Origin: Leguminivora glycinivorella
Taxonomy: Eukaryota > Arthropoda > Insecta > Lepidoptera > Tortricidae
Direction of reading: 5' to 3'
Length of the DNA: 64,000 nucleotides
NCBI RefSeq assembly: GCF_023078275.1
Contig: NC_062980.1
Location: forward strand, 14,526,783 to 14,590,782
Below the pieces are notes generated by a model. It did not search any database. It was not told the origin of the DNA and saw only the letters and a program-made list of their open reading frames with translations. Both the position numbers and the translations under genes were made by a program. Of the stretch, positions 43,191 to 54,345 are shown in pieces (the first letter of the stretch is position 1; the number at the start of each line of letters is the position of its first letter).

Positions 43191-43931
43191 ATTATTATCT
43201 TAAGCCAAATCGCAAATTGTTATAAAAGCTATTGATATTTATTTAGAATTTTTTTAATGGCGCAATTATAATTTTGGTGGAGTGTCCTGAATCCATTTTG
43301 CTTGACTAATTTGTATGGTACATCAATAACATCCATTAATTTAACTCAAACACCACAAATTATTCCTCGTTATTAGTGTACGTATGTTTTAATAAAAATA
43401 ATAGTAAGGAATTGTCCATAATTGGATACTTTAAACTAAGCATTAATAGTTGTCCGGGTAAATTTGTAAATTTTGGTGGTAAATATTGAAAATGACTTTA
43501 TGGTCGAACGAAATGCAACAAGGCTTAGAAACGTGTAGTAGCCTGTTTGTTTAGTTCTGTTCTGGCCCTGAACAATGACGTACGTATCGTACGTCACTGG
43601 ATCTGACCAGCAAACACGTAAGTACCTAATTTTGGTGTATTCAAATATTTTTTCATGCAATTTTGGTGGTATATCTAACTAATGACAGACAAGTAGTTAT
43701 GTTTACGTGAACTGTTTTTAAAGCATGTTTATAGTTTCTTTAAAAAGTAATAAACTTGAAAGTGACGTGAATGAAATAGTTTATTTTTAAAAAATTTATT
43801 ATGCAATGGTTCTAATTTTGGTGCATCAATTTTGGTGGTTTTGGTGGTAATTGGAAAGCCACCAAAATTGCTTAATGCCACCAAAATTGATACTTACGAG
43901 TATCCTGAGCTAAAACCTAGGGCCATGGAGC

Positions 43932-44105
43932 GGCGATGCCCTTAACCTTTTCCGCGTATTAAAAAAAAAACTCCGGGAGACCTCAGGTGACCCTAGGGCT
44001 GGCTCATTCCTTGGCCAAAGAATTGGCATTGCTATTCAGCGAGGGAATGTAGCCAGCCTCATGGGCACACTTCCACAGGGGACGGACTTGGGGGACCTTA
44101 GATAG
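43932..44105 (+). pseudogene. Retroelement-like C-terminal ORF remnant
   Basis: 57 open codons: GDALNLFRVLKKKL, then GDPRAGSFLGQRIGIAIQRG, then NVASLMGTLPQGTDL, and a stop. An AT-rich segment of about 150 bp ending in an A run follows. The IAIQRGNxAS motif and the A-rich 3' end suggest the last exon of a dispersed lepidopteran retroelement. The family is not certain. Confidence 0.45.
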
Positions 44106-44410
44106 TTTTTATTTATTTTAGTTATATCTTTTCATTTTGCTAGTTTTAAGATTTAGTTTAATTTAGGTTGTATTTTAGTAGTTTTAGTAATTTATTTTAT
44201 TCTTTTAATCGATTGTTAAAGTTTGTGTAAATAATATAATGTTACGATAAAAAAAAAACGAAGTACATATTTTATTTATCTGCTGTCATATATTTATACT
44301 TTTAGTTTACAATAATAATTGACTAAGTTGATTAAATACCAGTGATAACGAAAAACTTTAAAATAAACTATAATCTCACTTTTTGTAATAGAAAATAATT
44401 CATTTTTAGA

Positions 44411-44860
44411 ATGGCTAACCAAAAAAAGAAACAATCGAGAGAGGAGGTCCTTGAAAAGAAGAAACTTGCTGAGCGGGAACGAAAAAGGAGAATTGTGAGT
44501 GATCCCGAGAAACCAGCAGATTTGCGAAGAAAGAAAGGGAACGGTATCATCGTTAAAAAGCCCAAGGTAAGATTTTACCTCTAAGCAGCATGCAGCCTCG
44601 TGAAAGACGTTGAAAAAGGAATAGACAGAATTTCAGAGCATATTATAAAAGAAAAAAAAAGAAAGGCTTCGTAATGAGCATAAGTATTAGAACCAGCAAG
44701 TGGGATTCCCACTTCGCCCCTGCCCGGTCCTTCTAAGCCACAAAATCCTTGTCTCAGTCGCTCTCGTTTTCCGAGTCCTGAGCTTGACACAAACATCTCA
44801 CGTCGACTACGCTCCCAAGCTGTCCATCGCAATGTGTCCAATAACCCATAGTTTCCGTGT
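44411..44860 (+). pseudogene. Basic-protein gene in the 3.2-kb transposon, copy 1
   Basis: Begins MANQKKKQSREEVLEKKK and LAERERKRRIVSDPEKPADL. A 1-bp deletion then shifts the frame. Across frames it continues GKILPLSSMQPRER, RNRQNFRAYYKRKKK, and at about 44690-44840 SGIPTSPLPGPSKPQN and FPSPELDTNISRRLRSQ. The order (KKLAERERKRR, RERYHRKKAQGKI, SSMQPRERRRKR, a Pro/Ser linker, then a basic stretch) looks like a repeated arthropod TE-encoded basic protein, but I cannot name it. Not functional. Confidence 0.5.
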
Positions 44861-44998
44861 TGTCAAATTATTTATAGTCAATAATTTTATTTTTGCAGTT
44901 CAAACATTTTCGTTGCAAGTTACAGTAATGACCTCACAACACAAACTTTTCGTAATGTGACTAGTATTAGGTACTGCTTTTATTGATGATATTTTTCA

Positions 44999-45286
44999 TT
45001 AGGGAGCAGGGAGGGGGGATTTCGGGAGCGTAGCCGACGTGAGAAAATGCAAATGTGCTCTGAAATTCTGTCTATTCCTTTTTCTTCGTCTTTCACGAGG
45101 CTGCATGCTGCTTAGAGGTAAAATCTTACCTTGGGCTTTTTAACGATGATACCGTTCCCTTTCTTTTCTTCGCAAATCTGCTGCTTTCTCGGGATTACTC
45201 ATAATTCTCCTTTTTCGTTCCCGCTCAGCAAGTTTCTTCTTTTCAAGGACCTCATCTCTCGATTGTTTCTTTTTTTGGTTAGCCAT
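44999..45286 (-). pseudogene. Basic-protein gene, inverted copy 2
   Basis: Minus-strand ATG at 45286 opens MANQKKKQSRDEVLEKKK, LAERERKRRIMSNPEKAADL, RRKERERYHR, then one TAA. It continues in the same frame KAQGKILPLSSMQPRERRR and KRNRQNFRAHL to the stop at 44999. Only one point nonsense mutation breaks these 95 codons. The first 240 bp are an almost exact inverted repeat of copy 1 with about 400 bp between. Confidence 0.6.
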
Positions 45287-45544
45287 TCTAAAAGTGAATT
45301 ATTTTCTATTACAAAAAGTGAAATTATAGTTTATTTCTAGTATAGTCTCATACACATCGATTTTAGCGACTTTGTTATAATCAGATAATCACTGTAATAA
45401 ACCGGATCATAAAACATCTGTCTTTGTTTTATTTTATAACCGATTAAATATAGATATACTACTAATGTGCAGAAATATCTAATTTTGGTGTGAATTAACA
45501 ATTTTGGTGGCCAGCAATAGTTATTTGTTATACAAGGGGGCAAA

Positions 45545-45945
45545 GTTGTATTTTAACGCCGAGTGTGGAATTGAAAAACGAGCAAGTGAAAGGATTCTAT
45601 AGTTGAACCACGAGCGAAGCGAGTGGTTCGAAAATAGAATCCTGAACTTGCGAGTTTTTTAACACACGAGAAGTAAAATACATTTGCACCCGAGTGTAAC
45701 ACAAAACTTTTCACCTCACTATAGCGAGGAAACTACAACGCAAAAAATGCGTTTATCACTGCTTCCAGTAGTTCCACAGGTGGTAAATCATCTTTATTGC
45801 TAGATTCACCTACTTTTATCAATTTTAAAGCAGTTAATTTGACTTTATTCAAGAAATAAATACTTTACCCACTAGTGGATAAAATGCGTTTTTACCCGCT
45901 GGTATTAAAGGACAAAACTCGTGTTTCCGAGCTAGTGAGGGGAAA
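45545..45945. repeat. MITE-like block inside the 3.2-kb transposon
   Basis: Contains GAACCACGAGCGAAGCGAGTGGTTC (a 10-bp stem around GAAGC, about 45605-45630) and paired GAGTGT...ACACTC-type and AAAATGCGTTT words. Non-coding. Confidence 0.45.
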
Positions 45946-47354
45946 ACCTAATTTTGGTGGGTGTACGCAATTTTGGTGGCAACCAAATTATTAAAACCAC
46001 AATATCTCCAAAAATACTATGTGTATTGCGGGGGCATTACTACACAATATACATTGGGACTAGTTACGTATAATCCATACATAATTTAGACATAAACTAC
46101 AAAAATAAAAAATACCACCAAAATTAGGCAAATTTGGAACCTGTTGAAATTCACCCTATTATGGTCTTCTATAGAGCAATTAGTATTTTGCGGCATTTCA
46201 CAATTGACACTTGTTGAAGTAGTCGTCATTAATATTACTATCAACATTAATTTCAGCGATATGTACTTCTTTTGTCAAGATTTTGTTATAGATAAGTGTC
46301 TACAAATTTGTAATGTTAAAGAGTCATAAATAAAACGTAGTAGAGTAAATAATGTGTATTTTTTGTAACCCAAACAAAATACTTGTAGATTAGATACGAG
46401 TGCGGAAAAGAGGAAAATCGACACGAGTAGCGATAAATTAATACACGAACGAAGGGAGTGTTTTAAATCGACACGAGTTGTGAATGTCCTTTTCGCACGT
46501 GTATCGTACAACGATTTTCAGTACCTAAATCAAAGTTAAGAGTTTCGACCAGACAAGAAATGAATCATTGCTTGATTTGCTCGCACTACTGCGTTAAAAA
46601 AAGCAGCATCTGTACTGAAAAAAACTATCATTGCGCAACAGAAATTCTATTAATATCACAGTAAATACTCTATTTCATTTGATTCCTACTTTTATTGTGT
46701 AAAGCAACACTACACTTCATTTTTATCAATAAGAATTAAAAATTATATACTCGTATTTAATACATTATGTAACTATAAAGTGCTTATCTATTTGTATTAT
46801 CATTCTGCACTTTTCTTAACTTTCCCACATTTCTATAAAATGTCGAACAGTGCTTAAATGGTCGTCGTCGTTTATTATTATTTAATTCGCTCATATTTAA
46901 ATGATTCAAAGCAACCAGTCCACAACTTCACAAGACAGTTTGAGAAACCTTCGTATTTCAGATTGTCATTTGCGGATACAGTGGTTTAGGAGCAGTTCGG
47001 TAATCAGACCTACACATGTGTGTACAATTTGTACAAATTCTGTCAATGTCACTGTCAGAAACCGTTCTGACAGTGACAATGACAGCCACAAATTCGTCCA
47101 CATGTTGTTATCGTTATGTGTGCAAACGTCGACTAATAAAGTGTCGTTAAAAGTCATTCTGACAGTGACATTGACAGCCACAAATTCGTACACATTTTGT
47201 TACCGTAACGAGTGCACACGACGACTACATTTTGTTATTGTATCAATACGGTCGCATTGTTTGCACGACGTTACCACGCGTTATGTCACATTTGACAGTT
47301 AGTTACTGATTTGAAGATTTTGCGACTGAAATGGTTGTATGGGCTGTGAGAAAC

Positions 47355-47466
47355 ATGTCTTCGGCATTTATTAAACAAAAATCCCAGCCATTGATCCAAT
47401 ATATCCAGATCAGACATGTGCGTGGGAGGAAATTGTCGAACGAGATACTTTTTTACGTATCTTTTG
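47355..47466 (+). CDS. Possible first exon, mitochondrial-type N-terminus
   Basis: The ATG at 47355, just outside the 2-kb element, opens MSSAFIKQKSQPLIQYIQIR and HVRGRKLSNEILFYVSF and reaches a good GTATGAGT donor at 47467. Basic, no acidic residues for the first 30 positions, with an RHVRG motif as often seen near the cleavage site of imported mitochondrial proteins. No second exon was found, so chance is possible. Confidence 0.25.
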
Positions 47467-47674
47467 GTATGAGTAGCAGAGAAAGCGTTTATTGTTTGAC
47501 CTTGTCACAGTTTTTATTTTCTCCTCAACATAAATTTAGTATGTGTAAGAATGAACCCGACCAAAATAAATTACGTAGGTAATGTTTACAAGAATCTAAT
47601 TGTGTTAATTTCGCTTATGTTTTGTCCCACGTGAGGGCACTCGCCTTGCATGTCATTAAAAAATAAACAAGTCT

Positions 47675-47914
47675 ATGACGCTAGCAATGATGATGTCTCT
47701 TGCACGTCCAACAGTGCGAGCGAGAGATGCGATGTACAAAGCTATCGTAAATGTTAAAGGCCAACCAGTAGGACAACATATGATAACCAGATCTGGTTTT
47801 CCGGGTGATTTCGATGATGATGTCATCAGCGTAATAGTAAGCAATGTTGCCAAATTTTTGCTAGTATCGAATTTAAATAACTGTGACAGAGTTACGTCAA
47901 CTTTGCACGTGTAA
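47675..47914 (+). CDS. Short ORF of unknown nature
   Basis: 79 codons (ARPTVRARDAMYKAIVNVKG, QPVGQHMITRSGFPGDFDDD, VISVIVSNVAKFLLVSN). The composition is protein-like with a balanced hydrophobic pattern, but I recognise no family and there is no conserved copy here for comparison. A minus-strand frame overlaps most of it. Confidence 0.2.
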   Translation: MTLAMMMSLARPTVRARDAMYKAIVNVKGQPVGQHMITRSGFPGDFDDDVISVIVSNVAKFLLVSNLNNCDRVTSTLHV

Positions 47915-48657
47915 TTGACGAAAACACCTCAAAAATATTCTATAGAACGTTTTCTAAGTTTTTAATGAAAATTAATAGTATACCTACCTATATTTTATGG
48001 CGTTATAATATAATACTTATGATTTTTAAGATACTTAAGATAACAAGATATCTTAAAGTTCGTCCTAACAATAAGAGTAGGCAAAAGTATCAATACGTTC
48101 TTGAAAGTGTGTCTCACCGTGGGAACGACACCTGCATTTAAAAATCAATATGTATAACAATCATAGACCACTAATACTAGACCGCTCATAATAAATATAA
48201 ATTGCGGTCCGTTCAGTCTGCCTATCCGAAGTGACATCGTGGCGCTCGAAATGCAGTCTGACTCTGTCACGCCACTACAGATCAGCGATAGTGAGAGCTA
48301 GCTACGAAACGCCTGCCAATCGTAAGTTATTGTAACCATGGCCAGGTACCCTGGATAGGCTGGATACCACACATTGGCTGCCCTATAGGTTACGCATAGA
48401 ATTAAGAATTTATAAGAGAAATGGCGTTACTCGCGATACACATCAGAACCTGAAGGAAGATGGTATCTACATATGAAAGAATTTCCTACCGTTCCGACGG
48501 TAATTCAGTCAACCTTACCCATATCGGTACTATCGGTAGATTAAATAAGCACCTACTACAATTACGAAAGCGTTTGCGAAAGTTACTTTCGTAGAACTAA
48601 GTTGAAATTGCGTCGTAGCCGCTACGTAGAGAATACGTTGCAACGGTTATCGTGCAC
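47915..48657. other. Gene-free stretch with MITE-related patch
   Basis: 48222-48330 (GAAGTGACATCGTGGCGCTC...GTCACGCCACTACAG) resembles 58385-58480. Nothing else is recognised. Confidence 0.4.
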
Positions 48658-48833
48658 TGACGAGGCACACTGACATTTTATCCCGCCAGGCGGCACCTGT
48701 GCAAGTGTCTAGGCATGTCACTGTCATTCATATGTAAGAGAGAGAGAAAAAACATATCATCTTCTGACTCTCGCATATGGTCTAATAGGGTGGCGCCATC
48801 TGTCATAACCTTTGAGTGTGCCTCCTCATTGAC
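48658..48833. mobile_element. Candidate MITE, GAGGCACACT termini
   Basis: GAGGCACACTGACA on the left and GAGTGTGCCTC on the right are inverted. The interior has a GAGAGAGAG run. Confidence 0.5.
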
Positions 48834-48893
48834 AATAATCCCGTTTTTTCACTTGAGTAATTTTTGATTGCATGGGCGTTTTGGTTAGTTAAA

Positions 48894-48943
48894 ATGTGCG
48901 GGCGAATTGTAGGTTTACTAAATAAGGCCAAGAGTCAAAACAG
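48894..48943 (+). CDS. Possible first exon starting MCGR
   Basis: ATG in AAAATG context, MCGRIVGLLNKAKSQN plus two bases, then a strong GTAAGT donor. MCGR is the start of HMCES/SRAP proteins, where Cys2 is catalytic after Met removal, but the following residues do not match that family and no further exon is found. Confidence 0.2.
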
Positions 48944-49244
48944 GTAAGTGCCGTACGGCACTGTATGGGATTAAGCGTGTCTGACTGACGTGTTTGCTTT
49001 TGATATTTGCACTTTTAGTGGTAAATATGTATTACCTAACTCTAAATAAACACTCATTGCTTAAACAGGTCAAGTGTGAAGGCCAGACACACTTGCGTGC
49101 CCCACTTAGGTAGGTACTCTGAATGTTTGGTGATCAAAAATAGGACCAAACAAAGCTTCAAAACTGTCTACCATTAAACAAAAACAAATAATATTTGTCC
49201 ATAAAAAATATGCAATAATTTGAATATGATGACTTCTTACCACG

Positions 49245-49375
49245 ATCTACATACATACATACATACATACAATCACGCCCGCCTCCCATAAAGGGGCAGG
49301 CAGAGCACATGAAACCGCTAAAGCCACAGTGCCACTCTTGGCAAACAAGGGGTTGAAAGAAAACGAAACTGCGAC
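49245..49375 (-). mobile_element. TGTA-tailed SINE, 5'-truncated
   Basis: (TACA)n followed by AATCACGCCCGCCTCCCATA...AAGGGGTTGAAAGAAAACG. Confidence 0.8.
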
Positions 49376-49509
49376 ACCACGATCCACCACGATCCACGAT
49401 CTATACAGATTTATCTATATTTTTAAAACTTATTTAGGACGTCAGATACTTTTGGTGCGTTTTTCATCCGACTGTTGATGTTGACTGTACACGCGAATGG
49501 CCATGCGAG

Positions 49510-50771
49510 TAGGGCTGCCATCCGTCCGGGTTTCCCCGGATTTGTCCTAGTTTGGAGGCCGTCCGGGGGACGTCCGGGCGGGGAGTCAAGAAGTGTCCGG
49601 GGAAAACCCGGACACTTTTCACGTAAGGAAGCACCTCATTGAATTTAAGTATTATCAGCGAATTTAAGTTGACCGATTAACTAATATCTGTTTACATAAT
49701 AAAACCGACCAAGTGAGACTCGGACTCGCCCACCGAGGGTTCCGTATTCGTACAAACTTCCAATGGTTAAAAAAATCTCAGTTCATATATGTATGGGTAC
49801 TAATGAGCATTATTGTGTAGGTACGATCTCTCGGTGAATTCTCTAACTTGCGCAACCAGGGGATCGATTTTTGAATTTCGAACGCCCGAATTCAACACGT
49901 CAATACAATACAATATATTCGTCGTTTAAAAGTCTGTGGAAAACGCCGTAATTGCTATTTTTGAAAAAGGAAAGCTAGTAATTTTAAAACTAGTGGTAGG
50001 TACGAGTAATGACCATTCGTTTTCGATTCTGTTAGTAAAATTGAAATCGCTAGTAGTGGAGATATTATTGAATGAATTTCACGAAATCGAATGGTCGAGA
50101 TTCACAAATCGGCCCTGCTACAATAGTATGATGGTTTTTGACGTATAATTCTTTATAATGTTAACCAATTTCGACAGTTTTTATTTTACTTTATTTGAAA
50201 GACAACGTTTTAGGTAAAATCGCGTATAACTTTGAAATACGATATGGATGTATAATATGTATATGCAAGGGTGGTAAAATTGGAAGTGGAAATGGAATTT
50301 TTTTTATAGTCAATTTAAAAAAAAAGTTTCCAAGATACACAGTCTATTTAATTTTTCCTGCAATATTTATCATAAAGCCAATGTTTCGTAAAATTTTCAC
50401 AATTTTTCGTTGGTAAACTTTGGAAATAAGGGGGGAAGAACGGTATTTTTTTACATTTACCTTCAAAATATTTTTTTTCTTCAACTAAAAAATTATAAGA
50501 AATAGTTGATATGTGTAATTTGAGCTCTTTCTAACGATACCCCATTTGATCTAGTAACTTAGTAAACTAAAAAGAGACAAATATTTTTTTTATAAGAAAA
50601 ATTACACATTAAACATTGTGTGAAATTAAAAAAATAAATGGATGAAAATTAAAGGTCATGTTTTTTAAAAATAAATTCTGACTCGTCCGGGGAAAAAACG
50701 CGATTTACGTCAAATGTCCGGGTTTTTTGTGTCTTTGTCCGGGTTTGGCGAAATTCGAGATGGCAGCCCTA
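49510..50771. mobile_element. 1.26-kb hAT-like element with 8-bp TSD
   Basis: TIRs TAGGGCTGCCATC and GATGGCAGCCCTA with CATGCGAG duplicated at 49502-49509 and 50772-50779. Subterminal GTCCGGG/CCCGGAC words cluster at both ends. The interior is AT-rich with no transposase frame. Contains a nested palindromic element and a GGTTCCGTA end fragment (about 49700-49750). Confidence 0.9.
49858..50120. mobile_element. Nested MITE, GGGGNCGATTTTTGA family
   Basis: Left GGGGATCGATTTTTGAATTT and right TTCACAAATCGGCCC, with inner GAATTC and GAATGGTCG words. A longer relative of 3752-3870 and 8340-8458. Confidence 0.6.
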
Positions 50772-50779
50772 CATGCGAG

Positions 50780-51594
50780 TCATGTAACCTGTGGGGGTTT
50801 TTCACGAATAATAAGATATCGCCAAATGCGTTGTGTGTGAGAGGTAATCTGTGACACAACCCTATACTTATAAGTACCTAAGTAATACAATATGCGTACA
50901 TTGAGTACTGTACTGTTTTGATAAAGTATTCAGAAAGATGCGAAAATAGCTACACGGGTGAGGTATTCAAATTTATTTGAACACAACGTTGTTGTAGAGG
51001 AAATGAGGATGTGTTTTTAGGATTCCGTACCTCAAAAAGCCATATGGCCTGCCGAATAGTAACAGTCAGTGTAGCTGTTGCCTATGGACGCCCGCAATTC
51101 CAGAATTTAGAAATCTTTGTACGTGTTTGTGTCGGCCTTCCTACTAATATAAATAAAAAGTAAGGGGATAACATTTGTACAAGTAGGATGATGACGATGA
51201 TGTATAGTAATTTTGAGCGTCACATTTCTTATCTAAAAATAACATGTAAACGCCAGCCGATCAATCAATCGGCTTCTTTATTGAACATTGTATAGAGGCT
51301 ACTTGACCTTTTTTTAAAGTTTATTACTTACTGTCCAATTGACCGAAAAAAATATCACTATATTTTATTATGACTTATAAAGCGCAAAAAACATTTTTTT
51401 TTACTTGTCGACTATAATCTGTCAATTAGGACACCACAGACTAAACTATAAGTGCTAACTTTTCAGTGTTGGATACGCTATGGCAGTTCCGACTCAATTA
51501 TAATAAGCTCATTATAGTTGACTTTAGTTAACTGTAATAATTTCAAAAATAGAACTTCATACACACACACACATCACATTTCACATGTCATATT
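50780..51594. other. Gene-free stretch with repeat fragments
   Basis: 51015-51040 is a GGTTCCGTACC repeat tip (GATTCCGTACCTCAAAAAG) and 51040-51140 a piece of the repeat at 15465. No exon. Confidence 0.45.
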
Positions 51595-51700
51595 TTCGTT
51601 TTCTTTCAACCCCTTTTTGCCAAGAGTGGCACTGAAACTTGAGTAGTTTCATGTGCTCTGCCTACCCCTTCATGGGATACAGGCGTGATAGTATGTATGT
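51595..51700 (+). mobile_element. TGTA-tailed SINE, 5'-truncated
   Basis: GTTTTCTTTCAACCCCTTTT through GGATACAGGCGTGATAGTAT and a short TATG tail. Confidence 0.85.
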
Positions 51701-53690
51701 AAAGATACCATACAATTTCTATACTAATTTGCGATAACTGGCAAATTTTCCTGCATCTGAAACACATTTTTTTTTATCTGTCGCGTTATCGGCCAATCAA
51801 AGGCGGTTATTACAAAACAATTGGTTGCTAGGTAATTCGATGTTGATACAACGGTGAACGACTCTATTAACAATAATTTTAACTTGCATGAATGATGATA
51901 TTTCCGTCCATTGATGATGAAGATGATGACTCGTAGAAAAAGTATTGTATACAATAGTGATATAATTAAGCTTTTCACTCTCGTACCGTACTATTAGGCC
52001 ACTCAGCAAGCTCGTGGCCTAAACATGGTACTCGACTGAAAAGCTTTCTATTAAAAAAAAAAAATTAAACTGTTTATTTCAGTCATTTTTTATAGAATTT
52101 TACAAACAAAACTCTTAATCTATTATTATTTAGATTCTAATTGAGTTAGGTCTAATTGAGATCTTGCATTACATTACAGTTTCAAAGTTAGTATTATAAT
52201 AATATACTTACATTTTTACTACATTTATGTCAATTCAGGGATTAGGTAAATTGTTCAGCAACATACTTTTATATATGACTTTACTTTATTATATCACGAT
52301 TGTATAAAATACTATTAAATAATACTTTTACGTAAGCAGGCAAAAGAACACGCGTGCTATAACCAGTGGACAGTATTTAATAATGCAAAGCAATTAAAAA
52401 CGCTTAGTTTGTTGCCCCCTGTAAAATATAACTTACAAACTGAAAATTCCACAAACTGTGACGTAATAAATAGGTAACAATGAATTATTATAATTAGCCT
52501 TAAATTTCTACGTTCTACGCAGATACTTAATGCTAAAAGCTATCACAGGATTTCCCTGAGGAGATTAAATATACACAGTCAATTTTGGCTCATTTGCAGG
52601 TATCTGTTTCCAATTTGTAAGTAAATTTGTGTTAAATTTTATGAAATAATCTGTTCACTTTTTAGTATGATAGGAGTAGAGGGTCAAGCAACTTGTTCTA
52701 TGGATAAAGCTTCGCCCTATATTTCCAATATTTTTAACCGCCGCCCCAAATCTCAACAGCATGCATTTAAATTCAGAACAGTGACATTTATTTGTTAGGA
52801 GATTTGTTCTCTTTGTTATTTTGTTCTGTTTGTTCTGTTTGTTAAGCATATTGAGTTTTCAAGTCAAATCTTGTCAAGCTCGATTTCTTATAATCGGATA
52901 TGGGATTGATGAGGAATTGAGGAAACTCCTCAAACGTTAACGGTATACGTATATTCATTTGTGTTTCCATCAAATTACACAATTCTACATAATCCAACAT
53001 TCGCAAGTACCCTTTCACCAGAACCCCAAAAGGTTTTTTTTCTTTATTTTAAGTATTATGGATCATCGATGATTCCGCCAACGTCAAGGTTTGCGAAGGC
53101 ACGCGTTTTTTAAAGACTTAGTAACTAATTGTTGATATTCTGTGCCGGTGAGTCCTAGATTTTTTAAATTTGCTGCCTTTTAGTGACAGAATTTGCTTCA
53201 CCGTCCGAATTCGAAACGCCATCATTAGGCTCATTTATAACAGAAGCTAATTACCTAGTATTCGTTAAGTTCTACAAAAATACATATTTTGTTTTCATTT
53301 TCCTACAGAATACATAAATTAATAAGTGTGCAAAAATGTGTTAAAATAAATAATATTAGGAAATAAAGGTCGTGATCGGTGATACACTTGTTTAGTAGGT
53401 AATTAAATTTTTTTTTCTAACTTACTAAAAATAACACTTAAAAACTTTTTTTTTTATAAAAACATACTTTAATATGGAAGTATCTAAGTTACAGTAAATG
53501 TACTACAAATAACAAACAAAACAAATTAAAACTATTCTAAAAGTTAACAAGCTAATTTAAATTTACTTAAAAAACTAATTTCCTAGTTAAATAGTTATAT
53601 TTGACCTAAAGAAGGTTCCTTTATTCCTTTAGGTCCTTAAATTTAACGTAAATGAAAAAAGCCACGGGGTACATTTACATGAAATAAGAA
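51701..53690. other. Gene-free AT-rich stretch
   Basis: About 2 kb without a convincing exon. 51935-52040 has a MITE end related to 1751. 52345-52375 shares GTGGACAGTATTTAATAATG with the MITE at 61963. 53600-53635 is a small hairpin (GACCTAAAG/CTTTAGGTC). Confidence 0.4.
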
Positions 53691-54345
53691 GGTCTCGTTT
53701 GGGACGCCGTGGTGAACGGACGCATCCCTGCGAGCGCAATTGTCCCTCAAGGGTTGTAAAACCCCGGTCAAAACAAAAGAGCCCGCGACGACTCTACGGG
53801 TGGTAACCGACTGACCGCGGCCTACGATCCGTTCCTATTCCTAGTGTGTTTATGTAGTTTGTAGTTTTCGCGTCACGAGTGTGCCGTGTGTTTTTTAATA
53901 TTTATCCAACTTCTAGAGACAGTGAGAGACCAAAAACACCCAGCAGCAACCACAAAGACAATCCGCAGTATGAGTTTACGAGTGTGAAATGTGTTTACAT
54001 ACTTACAGTGACAGTTGCAAAAAAAAAAAAAAAAAATTAGAGACAGTGTTAGATCAAATAATGTTTAGGTGTACTAAATAGCGACTCAAGCCAAGCGGGT
54101 GCCAGTGCCGGTGGCTCTCGCCCTCGCCTAACCCGGGCCCGGTGTCTACGACTCAACGTCAAGGAGCAGCGGCAGCTCAGCTCAGCTGTCACCCACACCT
54201 TCACCGCGACCAAATTGGTGAGCTCGTTCCATCTCTGTAAAGCCTTAGTGCTAATACCGGTGCTCCAAAGTATATCGTTTGGACTATGCTTGGCTTTGGG
54301 AACCAAACCTAAGAGTTGGTTAAGCCTCCAACGCACCTAGGTACT
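53691..54345. repeat. GC-rich block, probable retroelement fragment
   Basis: GC-rich unlike its surroundings. Shares GGGGTACATTTACATGAAAT with 57575-57595. A 95-codon minus-strand frame (54049-54336) has no recognisable motif. I cannot classify it. Confidence 0.3.

Larger units (their letters stand above)
42942..46156 (+). mobile_element. 3.2-kb transposon with GGGTGAATTTC TIRs and TATT TSD
   Basis: TIRs GGGTGAATTTC and GAAATTCACCC. TATT at 42938-42941 and 46157-46160 is the 4-bp duplication, and copy A of the 2-kb element gives the exact empty site. The short copy at 4667-5589 independently shows a 4-bp TSD (ACCA). AATTTTGGTGG words are scattered through the outer kilobase on each side. Superfamilies with 4-bp TSDs include Sola, Ginger and Chapaev. 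I cannot choose among them because no transposase is recognisable. The core holds two inverted copies of a decayed basic-protein gene. Confidence 0.85.
42079..47343 (+). mobile_element. 2.0-kb TIR element, copy B (split)
   Basis: Same ends and body as 8916-10927, flanked by CT at 42077-42078 and 47344-47345. The 3.2-kb transposon at 42942-46156 is inserted in it. Apart from small indels (a 9-bp insertion at about 47031 and one at about 42764) the two copies look almost identical by eye. Confidence 0.9.
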
